Part shown: in pieces, positions 1 through 41,130 of the stretch | Layout of the letters: each line of letters begins with the position of its first letter | How positions within the stretch are numbered: position 1 is the first letter of the stretch | Assembly: GCA_008360975.2 (NCBI GenBank) | Contig: CM039196.1 | Location: 8,474,263-8,538,262, forward strand | Reading direction: 5' to 3' | Source: Lichenostomus cassidix | Taxonomy: Eukaryota; Chordata; Aves; Passeriformes; Meliphagidae | Length of the DNA: 64,000 bases | The notes under the pieces: model-generated | Database searches by the model: none | What the model was told of the DNA's origin: nothing | The model's input: the letters and a program-made list of their open reading frames with translations, nothing else | Translations under genes and position numbers: made by a program

Positions 1-3000
1 AGGCAAACACACCCTGCAGGATGATGCCTGAGCAATGTGGAGGGGCAGGAGGGTCCCCGCAGCAGCGAGGCTGTGCCGAGAGGAGCTGGGGGAGTGGTAC
101 CTGTTCCAGGGAGGTGAGTTCAGCAGCGTTTGCTGAGGAGGGGGGAGAGAGGGAGGTGAGGGGCTTGGCTGCTCTGAGCAGAAACGTGCGTGAAGAAAAG
201 CCTCGACCCACACCCTGAATTCCACAGCTCGACTCCAGGGACAGGGGGAGGGAGAGAGGACAGGACGGGACATTTCCAGCAGACCTGCGACTTGTTCATA
301 AAAGCCTCATCTCACCAGCCCTGCCTGCCTCCTCCCCCATCGCCTCCACCGCTCACGCTCGGTTTTATTAACGCAGTTCCCCTCAGGCTAGAAGGAATCA
401 CATCCCAGGAGACATTCCAGTCTCAGATCGGCTTCGGAGGGGATCAGAGGGAGCCAAGGGTGGGGGGCGTTTCACCAGGACGTTTCATTTGCGCAGAGCT
501 GGCAGGCTGGGAGCGCTGCAAGACGGCACTAGCAGTCTCCTTATCAGACACCGAGTAGCTGCAGGCTGCAGTCGAGTCGCTGTTCGGCACTGTATGTCCC
601 AGCCACTTCGGCTTTGTCCAGGCTGCAGGCTGGAAGCTCTTCCCCTGGGCTCTGCCGGGTGCTGGGTGCATGGCCAGGTTCAGGGAGCCTGGGCAGGGAG
701 TCTGGGCCCGTTGCTCAGGTGAGCAAACTCTTGGTGACATGTGGCCCGGTCCAGCTGCCACCAGGCTCAGCCCGGGGTCAGCACCCTTCCCCGAGCAGCG
801 ACAGGGCCTCAGCTGCCAGCTGCTCACCACCATCGCGCCCTGCACCAGTCAGGACCAACACCTCTCGCCAGGAATGGGAGCTGGCTCCCCGGCGTCTGGC
901 TCCCCAGGTGAATTGTGGTGTGCCCTGAGCCTACGCCAGGAAAATGCCAGCAGATGAAACTGCATCTCAGGCCAAGAGACGTGAAGATGGATGTGTTTTC
1001 CTCGCCTGGCTTATCTCGCAGGCAGTGCTTCTCACCGGAGCCCGGCACTGTTTGTGTGCGCTCGGCTCCTGGCACGGGGGCAGGAGATGATTAGACAACA
1101 AACACTGCGGCGGAGCTCTCCCGAGCTGCAGCCTGGCCCTGCCCTGCCGAGACCACGGCCCGGCAGGGAGCTGCTCCTCGGGGGCCAAACCCCAGGGCTG
1201 AGTCCCAGGGCTGGCTGCAACAGCACTGGGGCTGCAGCGGGAGAGGGGAGGAAAAGCCACAGGACCCAAAACTGCTCCAGCACTGTGCAAGCTGCAGTGT
1301 GAGCTGCAGTGTGAGCTGGTTGGGATGCATCCCCATTTGTCACCCTCTGAGCAGTGATGCTGGAGACATCAATTCATGAAGTCATCTCCTACAGAGAGAC
1401 AGAGAGGAGGAAAGACATTAGAGAATAGAAATTAAAAGGGGTTCTCTGTCCTGGGGATTTGGCTCCTGGACCCCATTCCAGATGCTCAGGGAAATGCCTA
1501 GGAGGTGCAAAGTTCCATGCTGACTTTGCAGGGAACCTAAACCCAGCTCCCCAGCCACACAGAACACAGCTGTGAAAGTCACACCAGGGAGGTGGCAGAA
1601 AACAAAGGACTTTGGACAGACAGGGTTAATCCATTTAAATTCAGTTTCTCTCTCACTTCCCTCCCCTCTCTCCTTAGCTCTCATCAGACCGCTCTTCCCC
1701 CACCTCCTCTCACTCCGAAGTGCCTTACAGCAGTTTCACACCCAAGTGGCCCGTGGGCTGAGAGAGTTATTCCACCTCTTTGCTACTCACAGAGAATCAG
1801 ACCTGCTGTTCTCTTCCTCTTGCACAGCTACTTTCCACCTAACACCTGCTGGGCTGTTGAGAGAAGTTATCCCCAGCTGGTGGTTCCTGTTGAGACTCAC
1901 ATTATGATGCTGCTTTGCCTGCCCAGGTGTTCACAAGGCCCTCCTTGTTGGAAAGCCTTCGTGGAGTGGGAGAAGAGCTATGTGAGAATGCTTGTGGTCA
2001 AAGGACTTGGAAAACCCATGACAGCTCTGCCACTTGCTAGGACTGGAAGGCCCTAAACAGATGCTGAGCAAGAAGAGTGACGTGTGCGGATGCTGTATCA
2101 GCAACATCAGTGACCATCAGGTCCTCTCAGCTGTGAAAGCTTCCACTGAGCTCCTGCAGCCATCACGAGAAGCCCCAGTTTGGCTGCAGCTGCAGGAGCT
2201 GCAGGAAAACAAGCAGACAGTGCCTGTGCTGAGAGATGTCAGACTGTCGGCGCTCTGGGGCTGGGGTGGGAGCCCTGTGCTCATCTGCCAGCAGCCTCTG
2301 TGCATCCAGCAAGCTGCAAACAGGCAGGGGTGAGGGCTGCAAGGACAGGACAAACGGTGGCTGAGAGAGCTCCCAGCACAGGAACACAAGGAGAAAGAAC
2401 TTTTGCAGGCTGCACACAGGGCCCTCTGCAGAAGATGAGCACACGAGCCCCCAGAACATCCAACGGGCCATTTTCCTGCTACTAAACATCTACTTGCTTG
2501 GCTGGGAAATATTTGTAATCCCAAACACACCATGCACTTTCTTTTGTGTTAAGTGCCTTGGCAGGAGCCAGCAGTTCTCACATGCAGTTCCATCTCCGCA
2601 AGGACTGAGTTTCCCAGAATACCCCCTTTAAAAGTCTCCCTTTATTAAGAAGAGCCAAACTGCCTGTTGCTGCCTTACAGACTGCTCCCATGCCTCTCCC
2701 CACTTCCCCAGGGCTCCACTGCCATGGGCTAGAAAGCACTGAGCTCCTAGAGACACTAGCATTGAAAGAAAAGACACTAAAGAAAAGAGAGACAAAGGCA
2801 GGAAAGCTTTTTTCACTGGGACCCAGCTGTCTGGCTCAGAGAAAGGCAAGAAAGTAGGGTCTGCTCTGCATTCCTGGGGCACGGCCAGAAAAAGAGCAGA
2901 AGGGTAAATTCCACAGTGCAAAGTGTTTTTCCCTACTTCCCTATCCCCTCTTACAAATAAGGCCTTGGGGATATGCTGAACATGCTGCTCCAGTGCAGGG

Positions 3001-3690
3001 ACATCTTGCTAACAGCCTGCAAGTTAAACACTGCAGCATCTTCCAAACCAAGCCGAGACCAGGCTCTTTCTTCTCACATCTGCTTCCCGTACCCAGTATT
3101 TACATCGTATGTATGGTTCCCATAAAACTAAACATGAACAACTGATCACAGACAAATAAAGCAGTAACAGAGCCCGGGATGTCAGGAAGCCTTACCCACT
3201 CCCTGCACACCAGCCTGGGCAGCTGGAGATCAAAGTTTTCTTATTTGCAATACATTTCTTGAAACGATTTTCAGCTAAACTCAGTCTGCTGAGGGGATGC
3301 TGACACAGTCCAGGGCTTCTCCCATAGAAACAGGAACCAAGAAACCAGATCTGTGCATTGTTGCCTCCACCTCCAGGTGGCTGAGCAGATGGAGAAAACT
3401 TCGGCATCTACAAAATGGGGAGTTGCTCCCTTCTTTCCCCTGCCTCAGCATCCGTCCCAGGGAAAGCCTTCTTGCAAAGGGTGAGTGAAGGGCTTGAGTG
3501 AAGAAGTGAGCAAAACAGAGCCCTGTCCAGGCAAAAGAGGGGTGCAGACACATTTAAACGCAGATATGAGCCATTCCCCATGGGAACTAGAGGATTGTTT
3601 TTAAGTCCTTGGTACCCTTAGGCAGGAGAGGTGAAAGACACCTTTAAACGGACCTGTTTAAAGCCATCCCAAGCCAGACAGGACCCAGTT
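1..3690. other. Intergenic region upstream of MMP11, no gene recognised
   Basis: Both strands hold only short open frames with no family I recognise and no chain of exon-like frames with splice signals. In mammals CHCHD10 lies next to MMP11, so I looked for its twin CX9C cysteine pattern here and did not see it. A short imperfect tandem repeat with a 12-base unit (GCTGCAGTGTGA) lies near 1291-1318. An AATAAA at about 3151-3156 on + has no coding exon before it, so I do not call it a gene end. Distal MMP11 enhancers could lie here but cannot be recognised by eye. Confidence 0.5.
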
Positions 3691-3978
3691 GCAGAGGCCG
3701 GGGGCCGGTGCCGGGCAGGCGTGGGAGGGGGGTCCCGCCCCGCTCCGCCCCCGGGGGGTGGTGGGGCGGAGCAGGCGGGACGGGCGGGACCCCCCTCCCG
3801 CGATGCCGCCGGGCCGTGTCCCCCCGGCCCGTACAGCCGCGGCTCGGGGAGAACAAAAGGCAGGAGCGGGAGGAGGCGCGAGGAGGAGGGCAGGCGGCCA
3901 CGGTGGGGGGATAAAAGGCTCAGCGAGGACCCCCCCCTCCTCCTCTGCCCCATGTCCGAGCCCGCTCCGCCGCCCGGC

Positions 3979-21590
<17,612 letters not shown>

Positions 21591-22249
21591 GGGGCGTGTC
21601 TGTGTCCTCCACACTCCCCTTTCATCACCCTTACCTCCAGCAGCCACACAGAGGGTCTCTCTGCCATTCCTGGCTTCCTTCCAGGCTCAGCATCTGACAC
21701 AACAGGTGTCTGTCACAAGTGACAAAGTTTGCCCCTCTCCAGTTGCAGCAGCCCCAACTTCAGCTGCTATCAATGTAAAAGCAGCTGCCATGCTCTTTGC
21801 AGGCAAGGGCAGCCACACTCTCCTAGCAATAGCATCCCCAAAGCCATCAAGCCAGCCTGGGATGGAATCATGCTCTCATAATTAATCTGAACCCCATCCT
21901 GTAGAACTGATCCAATGGCATTTCCTATGTTTACGTAACTCACTATGCCAGCCCTTTGCTGCTCCAGACGCTGGCCAAGGAGAAAGGCTCCCCCAGCCCC
22001 AGCCAGGGGCCTTGAAGGACACTGACCCTACCTGCGGAGGAGGAGGACTCCGACGTGCGGCTGCTGCCAGAGTCACTTCGCCGGGGCAGTCGTGGTGACT
22101 GCCAGGGCCCTGCCGCAGCCCTACTCCCGGTTTGATGATGTATCACTAGTATACGTTAGGATTTTGTACCGATTTGTATATAGACAAGGGGCCCCTCCCT
22201 TCCTCCCTCCACGGTGCTGGGTGCCAGTGCTGGACACTGCCCCGCGCTC

Positions 22250-33073
<10,824 letters not shown>

Positions 33074-33405
33074 CCTTCCTGTTGTGACACTGGTGCTCTT
33101 CTTACAGACTTTATCCCTATTCCTCTCCCCAAATGGATCTAGGATTGGCAGGGGTCTTTCTGTCTCTGAAGGGGACACACATTCCACTTGCCAAGAGTTC
33201 CCAGTACTGCTGACTTCTGCCCCCACCCCCTCCACCCAAATGCCACATACCAAGAACGCTGCATGAGCAGTGTGATCTAGCTGAGACCTGTGGTAGGGGT
33301 TGGAGCCCTTATATACCTGTGTGTGGACAGTGTAAAGATTTTTTTGTATAGGTGCAATGTGCACTATTAGGCAACTTTTTAAATAAAAGGAATGCATACA
33401 ACTTA
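33074..33405 (+). terminator. SMARCB1: SMARCB1 3' UTR with AATAAA at 33382
   Basis: The TAA stop at 33071-33073 is followed by about 310 bases to AATAAA at 33382-33387 in a T/A-rich context. This gives a short 3' UTR, and cleavage is expected near 33400. Confidence 0.8.
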
Positions 33406-35610
33406 GGTTGAGTTCCGTAAGTTTGAATGAACAGTGAACCTCACCACGTTTTGTGCTATTCTGGTAACTGAGCAGTCCCAGGGCCTAATATTAATGCTTT
33501 TGGGTATAATGCTGAACACTCACATGCATTGTTTTCATGGGTGCTTTACTTCAACAGGTAAAACAGCCCAAAACCTTTTGCTGCAGGGGAAAGTGAGAAG
33601 GAGACTTCTAACTAGAAGCAGGAAACAATTCTCTAAAGGATTGGTCTGTTACCATACTTGGCAGAGTCTGTAATGAACCTGGGGAGGTATTCAGCTGATT
33701 TATTCAACAAGGTAGAATAGTTTGACTGAAATCACAGACTTAACAGTCATTTCTGTCAGATGTCAGCCTGGTGTGTGTGAACCCTTTTTACTGTGAAAAC
33801 TGTGTCTGAGAAAACAGCAGAGTCTCTGAATTGGTACAGCAGGTAAAGCCTCCAGTCACTGAGACTGCAGCTTCTCTGCAGCCAGTGCCTTTGCTGTGGT
33901 CACTGTCACCACACAATACTGCCAGTTGCAGTGCACAGAGCACTCAAAACAAAGTGCATGTCTTGAATACCCTTACCACTGCCATCTCAGGATTTTGCAA
34001 CCCTAGAAACAACCTGTCTTTCTCTAGGGAGCTTAAAACCACAATCCATTGAAGTGAGATTTAAAGAAAAATCCAAGCTTGCTTAAAAACTAATTAGAAT
34101 CTATCTTGCTGTTGAGGTGCCCGAATCTCTTTGATAGAGTTCCTACCATTCACTGCCAGAACTGATGAGTGTTGCAAGCAGGGCAGATTTTGCTGGCAGC
34201 CTGACAGTTATGTTCAAGCCTTTATGATAAAGCCATAGGTTTTATGGTCCTTGCTGATCCACCCACACTGCCAGCACAGTCAAAAAACACTTTCTGGCCT
34301 TAATTTATCATGTTTAGACTTGAGTAATAACAGAGCCAGTTCTGATTCCTGGGTGGGAGGGAACGTTTTCCAGATGTTAGTCTGCAGAAACTGAGAACTT
34401 GCAATTTAGTAATAATATTATTCAGTCTTATCCTAGGCTCCTGTGCCAGAATGGTACTCTATCCCTTACTTCTTATTAGAGAGGTTGAAAGGTTATTTGA
34501 ACAAGACAAAATGTGGGGTTGCTGCTTCATCTTAGCCCATGTAGAACACATTTTGGCTTATGGACATAAAAACTCCAAGCCTTCTTGAGAACACTTCAGC
34601 CTCCCTTTGTTTTATGACCAGGGACTTCTGCCAGCAGCCCCTTCAGGGAATTTGACTAAAATAAGTGTGAAATTGCTGTAGCCTTAAATTAGCATCTGTG
34701 GTGGAGTTTTTTAATTGCTGTGGAGTTTGCGATTACTAATCCTCAAGTTTGCAATGAGGTACAGGCACACAAGGACTGCAGCACCTCTCTGCTTCTCAAG
34801 CCCAAAAAGGCTGTAGGAGTTGTCCCTCAAAGAAAGCACAGGCAAGGCAGGACCATCAAGGGACCAAGTCCAGAAAGATGGGAACTTCAGCCAGCTTTCT
34901 CCATGTAGCATTAGGACTACTGGGGAACAGCCAGGAGCAGCTTTCTTGCTCTGCAATCAACTCCTTGGATTGATCTGGCACTCTAGCTAAAAGCACAGCC
35001 CAGCTTTTACATTTCAAAGCCCCATCTCAAGCAATTTAAAACAGTCCATCTGCAGACTTCAAAGACAAACTCTTTCCAGGGACTGAAACACCAGCTCTGT
35101 ATCATTAGGATGTGAGCAAAGCACTACTCAGCAAGTACTTGTTGAGTCTGACACTGCTTAGCCTTTAGTACCACTGTGTCTTCTAGAAAAAATTACCACC
35201 TGTACAGGTCTCATCCTCTTCATAGGGGGAAGCAGAAGTGCAGCAAAAGAGCTTGTTCAAATGACATCTGTTTTTTGATAAAGTGTTTTCATGGGGAGAC
35301 CACAGGGAAGGGGGAGTTGTGTGTATGTGTGTGCTTAATCAGATGCTGGTTACTCACATTTCTCTTCGTAGGTTGGTGATGGTTTGCAAGTTTGAGCAGA
35401 CAATGCTCTTACTAAGTGAGATGTGCTAAGATACAATGTGTGCAGATTTGCTCCAAAAGCTTTGAGGTCAGGTACAAGCACAGCCTGTACTGCACTAGCA
35501 AGAATGATCAGATCCATTTCATACAGGTGTCAGGGTAGGGACAAGCTTGTTTAGTTTTCCCCTGAAACTCAGATGTTTAAGTTTCAGAACTAAAAAATTC
35601 AACAAGAGTG
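33406..35610. other. Intergenic gap between the convergent SMARCB1 and DERL3 3' ends
   Basis: About 2.2 kb separates the SMARCB1 polyadenylation signal (+) from the inferred DERL3 polyadenylation signal (-). I see only short open frames and no exon pattern, RNA gene or mobile-element signature. Confidence 0.55.
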
Positions 35611-35616
35611 GAATTA

Positions 35617-36321
35617 CACTGCAGGTGCAGATAGTCTTTATTACCAGTGTCAAATGCTTCTTCCAGTCACTGTGTGGATCAAGTGTCCAGCTCAGTCCCT
35701 ATGCCCTTTCCCAAGCACCCCTTCATCCAATTAGACACCCACTCACTCCCAAACCTGGCAGTTTTGAGCAAATTGCTGCCTCTGCCCCTGGCAGAAATGG
35801 ACATACAACTGAAAAATAAAGACTTTAATGTAAAGATTCTTTGGAAACAACCACCAAAAAAAGAGGGGGGGACATAAAGGAAAGAAAGAGGCTGAGCAGC
35901 ATTCTACCATGGTACAGAACTACTTCATTGAAAGCCCACAAAGAGGTCTCACAACAGTGAGAGCCAGGTGCATTAGTCTCTGTGCAGAGAGCCAGAGTGA
36001 CCTGGCATACAGCAAGTCATTAACAGCAGGAGAAGGAGTAACTGGTTTAACACCTGATTCAATACTTATTCCACACCAGATAACTGAGGAGCCATCACAA
36101 CTTCAGTCCCCGTGCCTAGAACACTTCCATAAGCATTCATCAGTTCTTGTGTGCAAAGCTCTGTGGATCCACTTTGTACAAGGGGAAGATGGGTTACCCA
36201 CACAAACAGCAACACAGTACACATCGGAATGGCAACTGGTGTTACTCCAGTAGGATCTCTGGGCCACAGCGTAAGTCCAGCCGGAAGAGAGGAATCTGGC
36301 CACATGAAGAGGTCTCCCATG
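35617..36321 (-). terminator. DERL3: DERL3 3' UTR with polyadenylation signal at 35642-35637
   Basis: On the minus strand the stop codon (36324-36322) is followed by about 680 bases to AATAAA at 35642-35637, read on + as TTTATT, followed by a TGCACCTGCAG stretch. This is the first canonical signal I noticed downstream of the stop. The UTR end is inferred from it. Confidence 0.55.
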
Positions 36322-39300
36322 TTACTGTGGATGCTGCTGCTCGTTCTGGTCTTGGTCTCTAGGTTGGTGTTCTGGACGATCCTCAGGGAGAGGGTTGTAA
36401 TTGGGATCCTCTTCAGGTGTGTCAAAAACCATTTTCCTGGCAAGGGACATGCCCATGCCACCAAGCAGGCAGGTTAGAAAACTGAGCTGAGGATGACAAA
36501 CCCCCAGTCCTCCTAGGAACACCCTGACCCTCTGTGGGGCTTGGCTGTCAGCCACAGCCACTGGCATATTGCACCATCACCAGCCATGCTTTTCCTCAGC
36601 TCTATACACGGTGATGACAGTACCTCCTTCCTTGATCTCTAGGTCAGATTTGATCCTCAGTGCACAAAGCAGAATATATTCTACTTTAACTAGAAAAATA
36701 CATCCAAAAAGATCCTACCTATCTCTAGCATTTCCACAAGCAGTAAGAAGACTCTAGTTCTACTAGCAAAGCTGAAGGTAGCAGCAGCTGCTGTATGGGC
36801 CGGGTACACATGTATATAATGTGCAAATAATGCAGCAGGGGCATGAACTGTGGAGCTGAAGTGCTGTCAGCAGGCAGTTGCCTCTTACAGTCACAGATCA
36901 CAGTTTGCTATGGAAGTGACCAGGTTGAGAAAGCCCACAGCAAAGTCCAGAAAGAATCAACTTTACTTACAGAAAGCTAGGGGTTAACAGCAACTTCTTT
37001 CCTCCAGGCTGGTTGGGGAAAACATCTTCCAAGAAATAATAGATATGACCCACTGCAATCCCTGGGGAGAGATGCCACCAAGGTCAGGCACAGCTGTCAC
37101 TCTTTTGCCAGCTGAGCCACAGCTGCTGGGAGCTTAAGCAGGGCAAAGCTCTAAGAATCCCTCAACCCACATCCAGCTCCCACCAGAGGCAGGGATGCTG
37201 CGGTTTGCTGTGATCAGCACACGAGCAGGCAGGGAGCCCATCAGCCTGAGGGCAACACCGTGCATCCAGCAGGCCAGATACAGCATGAGTGTCAAGCAGA
37301 GCTCACCATGCCCAGCTTCTGCCCCCAGGGAAGATACCAAAAAGCAGATCACAAGCAAAAGCACAGCCCTGAGCCCAGCCACCCAGAAACTCACTTTAGG
37401 AACCCCCCATCTTAGGTAAGGGGAAGCCAAGAGAAGGTGCCCTGTCCCAGCAACACCTATGAGAACTGAGCACTGTGGCTGCAAGGTGTCCTTGTTCCCG
37501 TCACCCATCAGATTTGACTTACCCAGCAAATCAATGATGATGGAGTTGCCAAGGAGCAGAGAGAATCCCATCAGGACCCAGGGTAAGAAGGGGGCTTGGA
37601 AGTTAAGAAGTCCAAAAAAGTTCATGCGGATATAAGGATTCCTGCGACTCCATACATACACCAGCATGATGGTAAAAGCCTGGCCTAGGAAAAACAGGCT
37701 GGCAAAGAGTCCAAATAGCTAGGAGCTACCGAGTCAAGGAAAAACCTATCCACCCAGTGCACCACCTGCAGGCAGCACAGGGTGCTTTGCGACTAGGAAA
37801 CCAGAGCAGCTGATCACAGCATTCCAAGACATTGCCCATGTTACTAAGCCTTTCTTGGCTGAGATATACTGAACACCGCTGTCACCACACACATTTCCCC
37901 CCATAACAAGACACTCCGGAGTGGCACATGCCAGCTGCTCACTCCTGAAGCTGATGTCTACAACCAGAGAGCTCATACAGTCACCTTTACAAAATGAACA
38001 TCAAAATCACCTTCAAAGAAGCACTTTCACAATCTTACAGCACTTGGGACAGTGGCACATCTTAAAAACTAACTCACATCCAGTATCTGCCTTTTACAGA
38101 AGTTCAGCAGTGAGATGGCTCTGGGAATTCACAGTCCTCTTCTTCAAAGCACAAGGAGACAGACAGAGGCAAAAATTTCCCCTGCCCTTGTTGTAGTTGG
38201 ACTCCAAATCCACCTACAGCCAAGCATATGGCAGCTGCAGCCACCCGAATGCTAATGGGTCATCCAGCTTCATGCAGAGCTTTGTGGGAAAGCAGTACTC
38301 TGAACCATCTGCATAAGACAGCAGAAGACATTCAGAAAAGGTTTATCCTTGGGAGGGAAATATTTTTCACCATCAGATTACTCTGTCATGAAACAAATTG
38401 AAGCTGTGTGATGGTACCTCCAGCTACAGACACGTTGCAAGCTCACAGCTCACACCACCTGACATGCTGACAATGGAGTATGTGGGCAACCCACTCCTTG
38501 TCCTCATGGCTCCATGCTCTTGCCTTTCTCCTGAGCCAGCCTTGTGCAGTCATAGCCATGCTGCCATCACCAGAGCTCAGTCAGTGGCCCTGTCACAGCT
38601 GGACAGGTTCTCAGAGCAGAACACGTGGCTTCCTTTTAGGCAGCTTCCTGGATGAGGCAGCCCAGCCCTTTGCCAGGGGCATCAGCACTTCTGCAGACAC
38701 CAGCACAATCACAGGCAGCTTTTCTCTCCTCTAAGCACACTGGGTGAGGCACAGGCCAAGACAAAGGTGGGCAAGATGAGGAACACAAGCTGTGCCACAC
38801 AGCCAGAAGCTGCCCCTGCACCACATGCTCAGTAGAGCTCTCCCAGGCCACAGGGCATGAGCCTGGCAGGCCTGGGGCACAGGGCACTCTGCCCTGAGGC
38901 ACCAAGAAGATTCATAAACCAGCTGTGCTGCTCAGCAGGCAGGTACCTGCTCAACACCACAACACAGCTGGGATGCAGAGGCAGCAGAACCACAAGCCCT
39001 ACACTATCCACAGCATCTCAGGAGACACCCCAGAGCCTCAACCAGCTCAAAAGGATACTGTCATGAGAAACCCTCCGAAGAGGAACATGAAGACAAAGTC
39101 AGCCGTCCTTCCACGGAAGGAGCCTTCTTCTAGCATGCGGCAGTACCTGTACCTGAGAGCAGGAGAGAAGGGAGGGGTTGCAGTATAGGAAATTAACAGC
39201 TGGCCACCCTGTGCCCCACAGCAAGACCTTCCAGGCAATAGGCCACCGCAAGCTATTTCATCCCAGGAAGCTGTCAGCCAGGTGTCCAAGCCCCAGAGCA

Positions 39301-40581
39301 GAGCAGTGCAAACTTCACCTCACACCACTGGACCCCAAGGAAAGAAAGAGACATCTGCTGTGCTCCAGCCAGAGCTCACCCCAGGAATGGGCATCACTCT
39401 CCTGCATGAGCCACAGCAGCAGCACTGCCAGCTTCCTCAGCCTTTTGGCAGGGTCTGCCTGGCAGCACACAGAGATGGAGGGGCAGGAGGGTCATGGCTT
39501 CAGTTCAAAAGAGCCAAGGGAAGAACCCAAACCCCTAGACTGCTGCCAAGGCAAGTCATGCTGGGGAGCAAGACGGATGGGGGGAATTGCATCTAAGCCA
39601 AAACGGGAGCAGAGAGCTTCACTGAGACCAAAGGATACAGAAATATCATGTTGAAAAAGAAACTGAATCCCAGGGGCCCAAAAAATAGGAAGTTGGTGAT
39701 CAGCCTCCATATCTGAAAAAGAAGAGAGAGGAGAGAGAAAAGGAGGTGGACAGAGGTCTCTCCTCATCACATGTAGAGCAGCTCATCACACTGTCCACAG
39801 GGAATGCCCAGTCATGCACTTGTCCCCGCAGAACTACCCCAAGACACCAGACAGCTGCTCCACCCTCGAGTCGGACCTTTCCAGGTGTGAGAAAGAAGAT
39901 TTCTCTTCTTTGCCAGAGAAGATGAACAGCCACAAGTCAGCACCCAGAGCCAAATTAATTACTTTTCATGCGTCTCTACAATAAACCCTTCCCCAACCAG
40001 TCCAACAGCAGCAACAAGAGAAAGAAGAGATGGGTTTTGAGTCAAGGAAATAAGGAAATGCTAAGATGATGTGTGGCAGGGAAAGGCTGGAAGGAGTTAT
40101 ATCCATCCAGGTGCCTGTGACGAGAGGGGACGCTTTGTTGATGACCCAGCTTCCACCAACCAGGGAAGGCTGGGGTAGAGGGAAAGGAGCCCCCTGGGAT
40201 GACACAGCACTCCCTGGCCATCCTGGGGAGCGGGACACCCAGGGCCCACCCTGTCACACGCACCCCTCGCTGGAAGAGGCACGAGGGGCCCCACACCCTG
40301 TGCAAGGCCTCACCTGGAATTTCCTGAAGATGAGGTCGGGGTTGAAGTACAGCTGGAAGGGGGTGATGAACTCCAGCTGCTGTGGGAGACAGGCAGAGCA
40401 GCTGCCATCACCCGCTGCCCTCGGCCAGCCCCTGGTTCCCACCCCACAGCCCCCCGGGCCCCGTCCCCCCGGCCCGGCCCCCGCTCACCACGGCGGCGGT
40501 GGTGAGCACGCAGGCGGTGGTGTAGGCGCGGGTCACGGCCGGCATGCCCAGGTACTCCTGCGCGAAACCCTGGTACGCCAT
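36322..40581 (-). CDS. DERL3: Derlin-3, ER-associated degradation factor, seven exons
   Basis: Derlin-3 is a rhomboid-like pseudoprotease of the ER membrane that helps move misfolded glycoproteins to the cytosol for degradation, and it is induced by the unfolded protein response. Minus-strand exons are 40581-40489, 40379-40314, 39712-39639, 39152-39059, 37718-37523, 37061-36971 and 36436-36322. Phases agree and give 242 aa (human about 239). The protein has the cytosolic start [20 protein letters not shown], the Derlin WR motif in IWRLITNF, hydrophobic helices (for example [39 protein letters not shown]) and [18 protein letters not shown]. Its tail, [15 protein letters not shown] then Gln/Asp-rich, ends in HPQ. 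No serine/histidine rhomboid active site is expected. The tail lacks the SHP box (FAWGEGQRLGG in Derlin-2), which supports DERL3 over DERL2. No break was seen. Confidence 0.95.
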
Positions 40582-41130
40582 GGCCGCGCCGCACCGCCTG
40601 CCCGACGCGGCGCCTTTAACGGCCCCCCCCCTCCGCAGGCACGCCCCGCCCCCGCGGAGCTCGTCTGGCCAATCCCTGCCCGACAGGCGGTGCGCGCCGG
40701 CCAATGGGAACGCGCCTCATGGCCCCGGCCCGCGGCCGCTGCCAACCCGGAGCGGACCCGCCGCGGCCGGGGACGGGACTAGCGCCGCGCCCGCCCCCCG
40801 GGCCTGTGGCAGCGCCGGGAGCGGGGACGGCAAACACGGGTCACGGGCGGCCCGGGGGCGGGCAGCCAGAGGCTGAGAACGGAGAAATACCTGGGCTGGG
40901 GCGGCGTGCCGCACGCGGGACTGCGCGGGCCGGGGCAGTGCCTGGGCTGAGCCCCGGGACAGTGACCTGCCCGGCGGGGGAAGCCTTCGCCCGGTTCCTG
41001 CCCCGGCCGAGGGTGCCGCGGTGTCCCCTCGAGAGCCGGGGGCTGTCAGCGCGTTGTTCCCCGGACACCCGCTGGCTCGGAGGGAGAAGAACCCGCTGCG
41101 GGGAGCTGGGCTGGGCAAACGGCGGTGTTG
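40582..41130 (-). promoter_or_regulatory. DERL3: DERL3 CpG-island promoter with two CCAAT motifs
   Basis: The sequence upstream of the minus-strand ATG (40581) is very G+C and CpG rich out to about 41130. Two CCAAT motifs on + (ATTGG on the coding strand) lie at 40669-40673 and 40701-40705, about 90 and 120 bases from the ATG. DERL3 is an IRE1-XBP1 target in mammals, so I looked for a full ER-stress element (CCAAT-N9-CCACG). Neither CCAAT has CCACG at the right distance, so ER-stress control is not shown by the sequence. Confidence 0.6.

Noticed and set aside
1..3690. CHCHD10 or another neighbour of MMP11 upstream
   Set aside because: The expected synteny neighbour was looked for, but no twin CX9C motif or other exon signature was seen.
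40660..40725. ER-stress element (CCAAT-N9-CCACG) in the DERL3 promoter
   Set aside because: Both CCAAT motifs lack CCACG at the required spacing.
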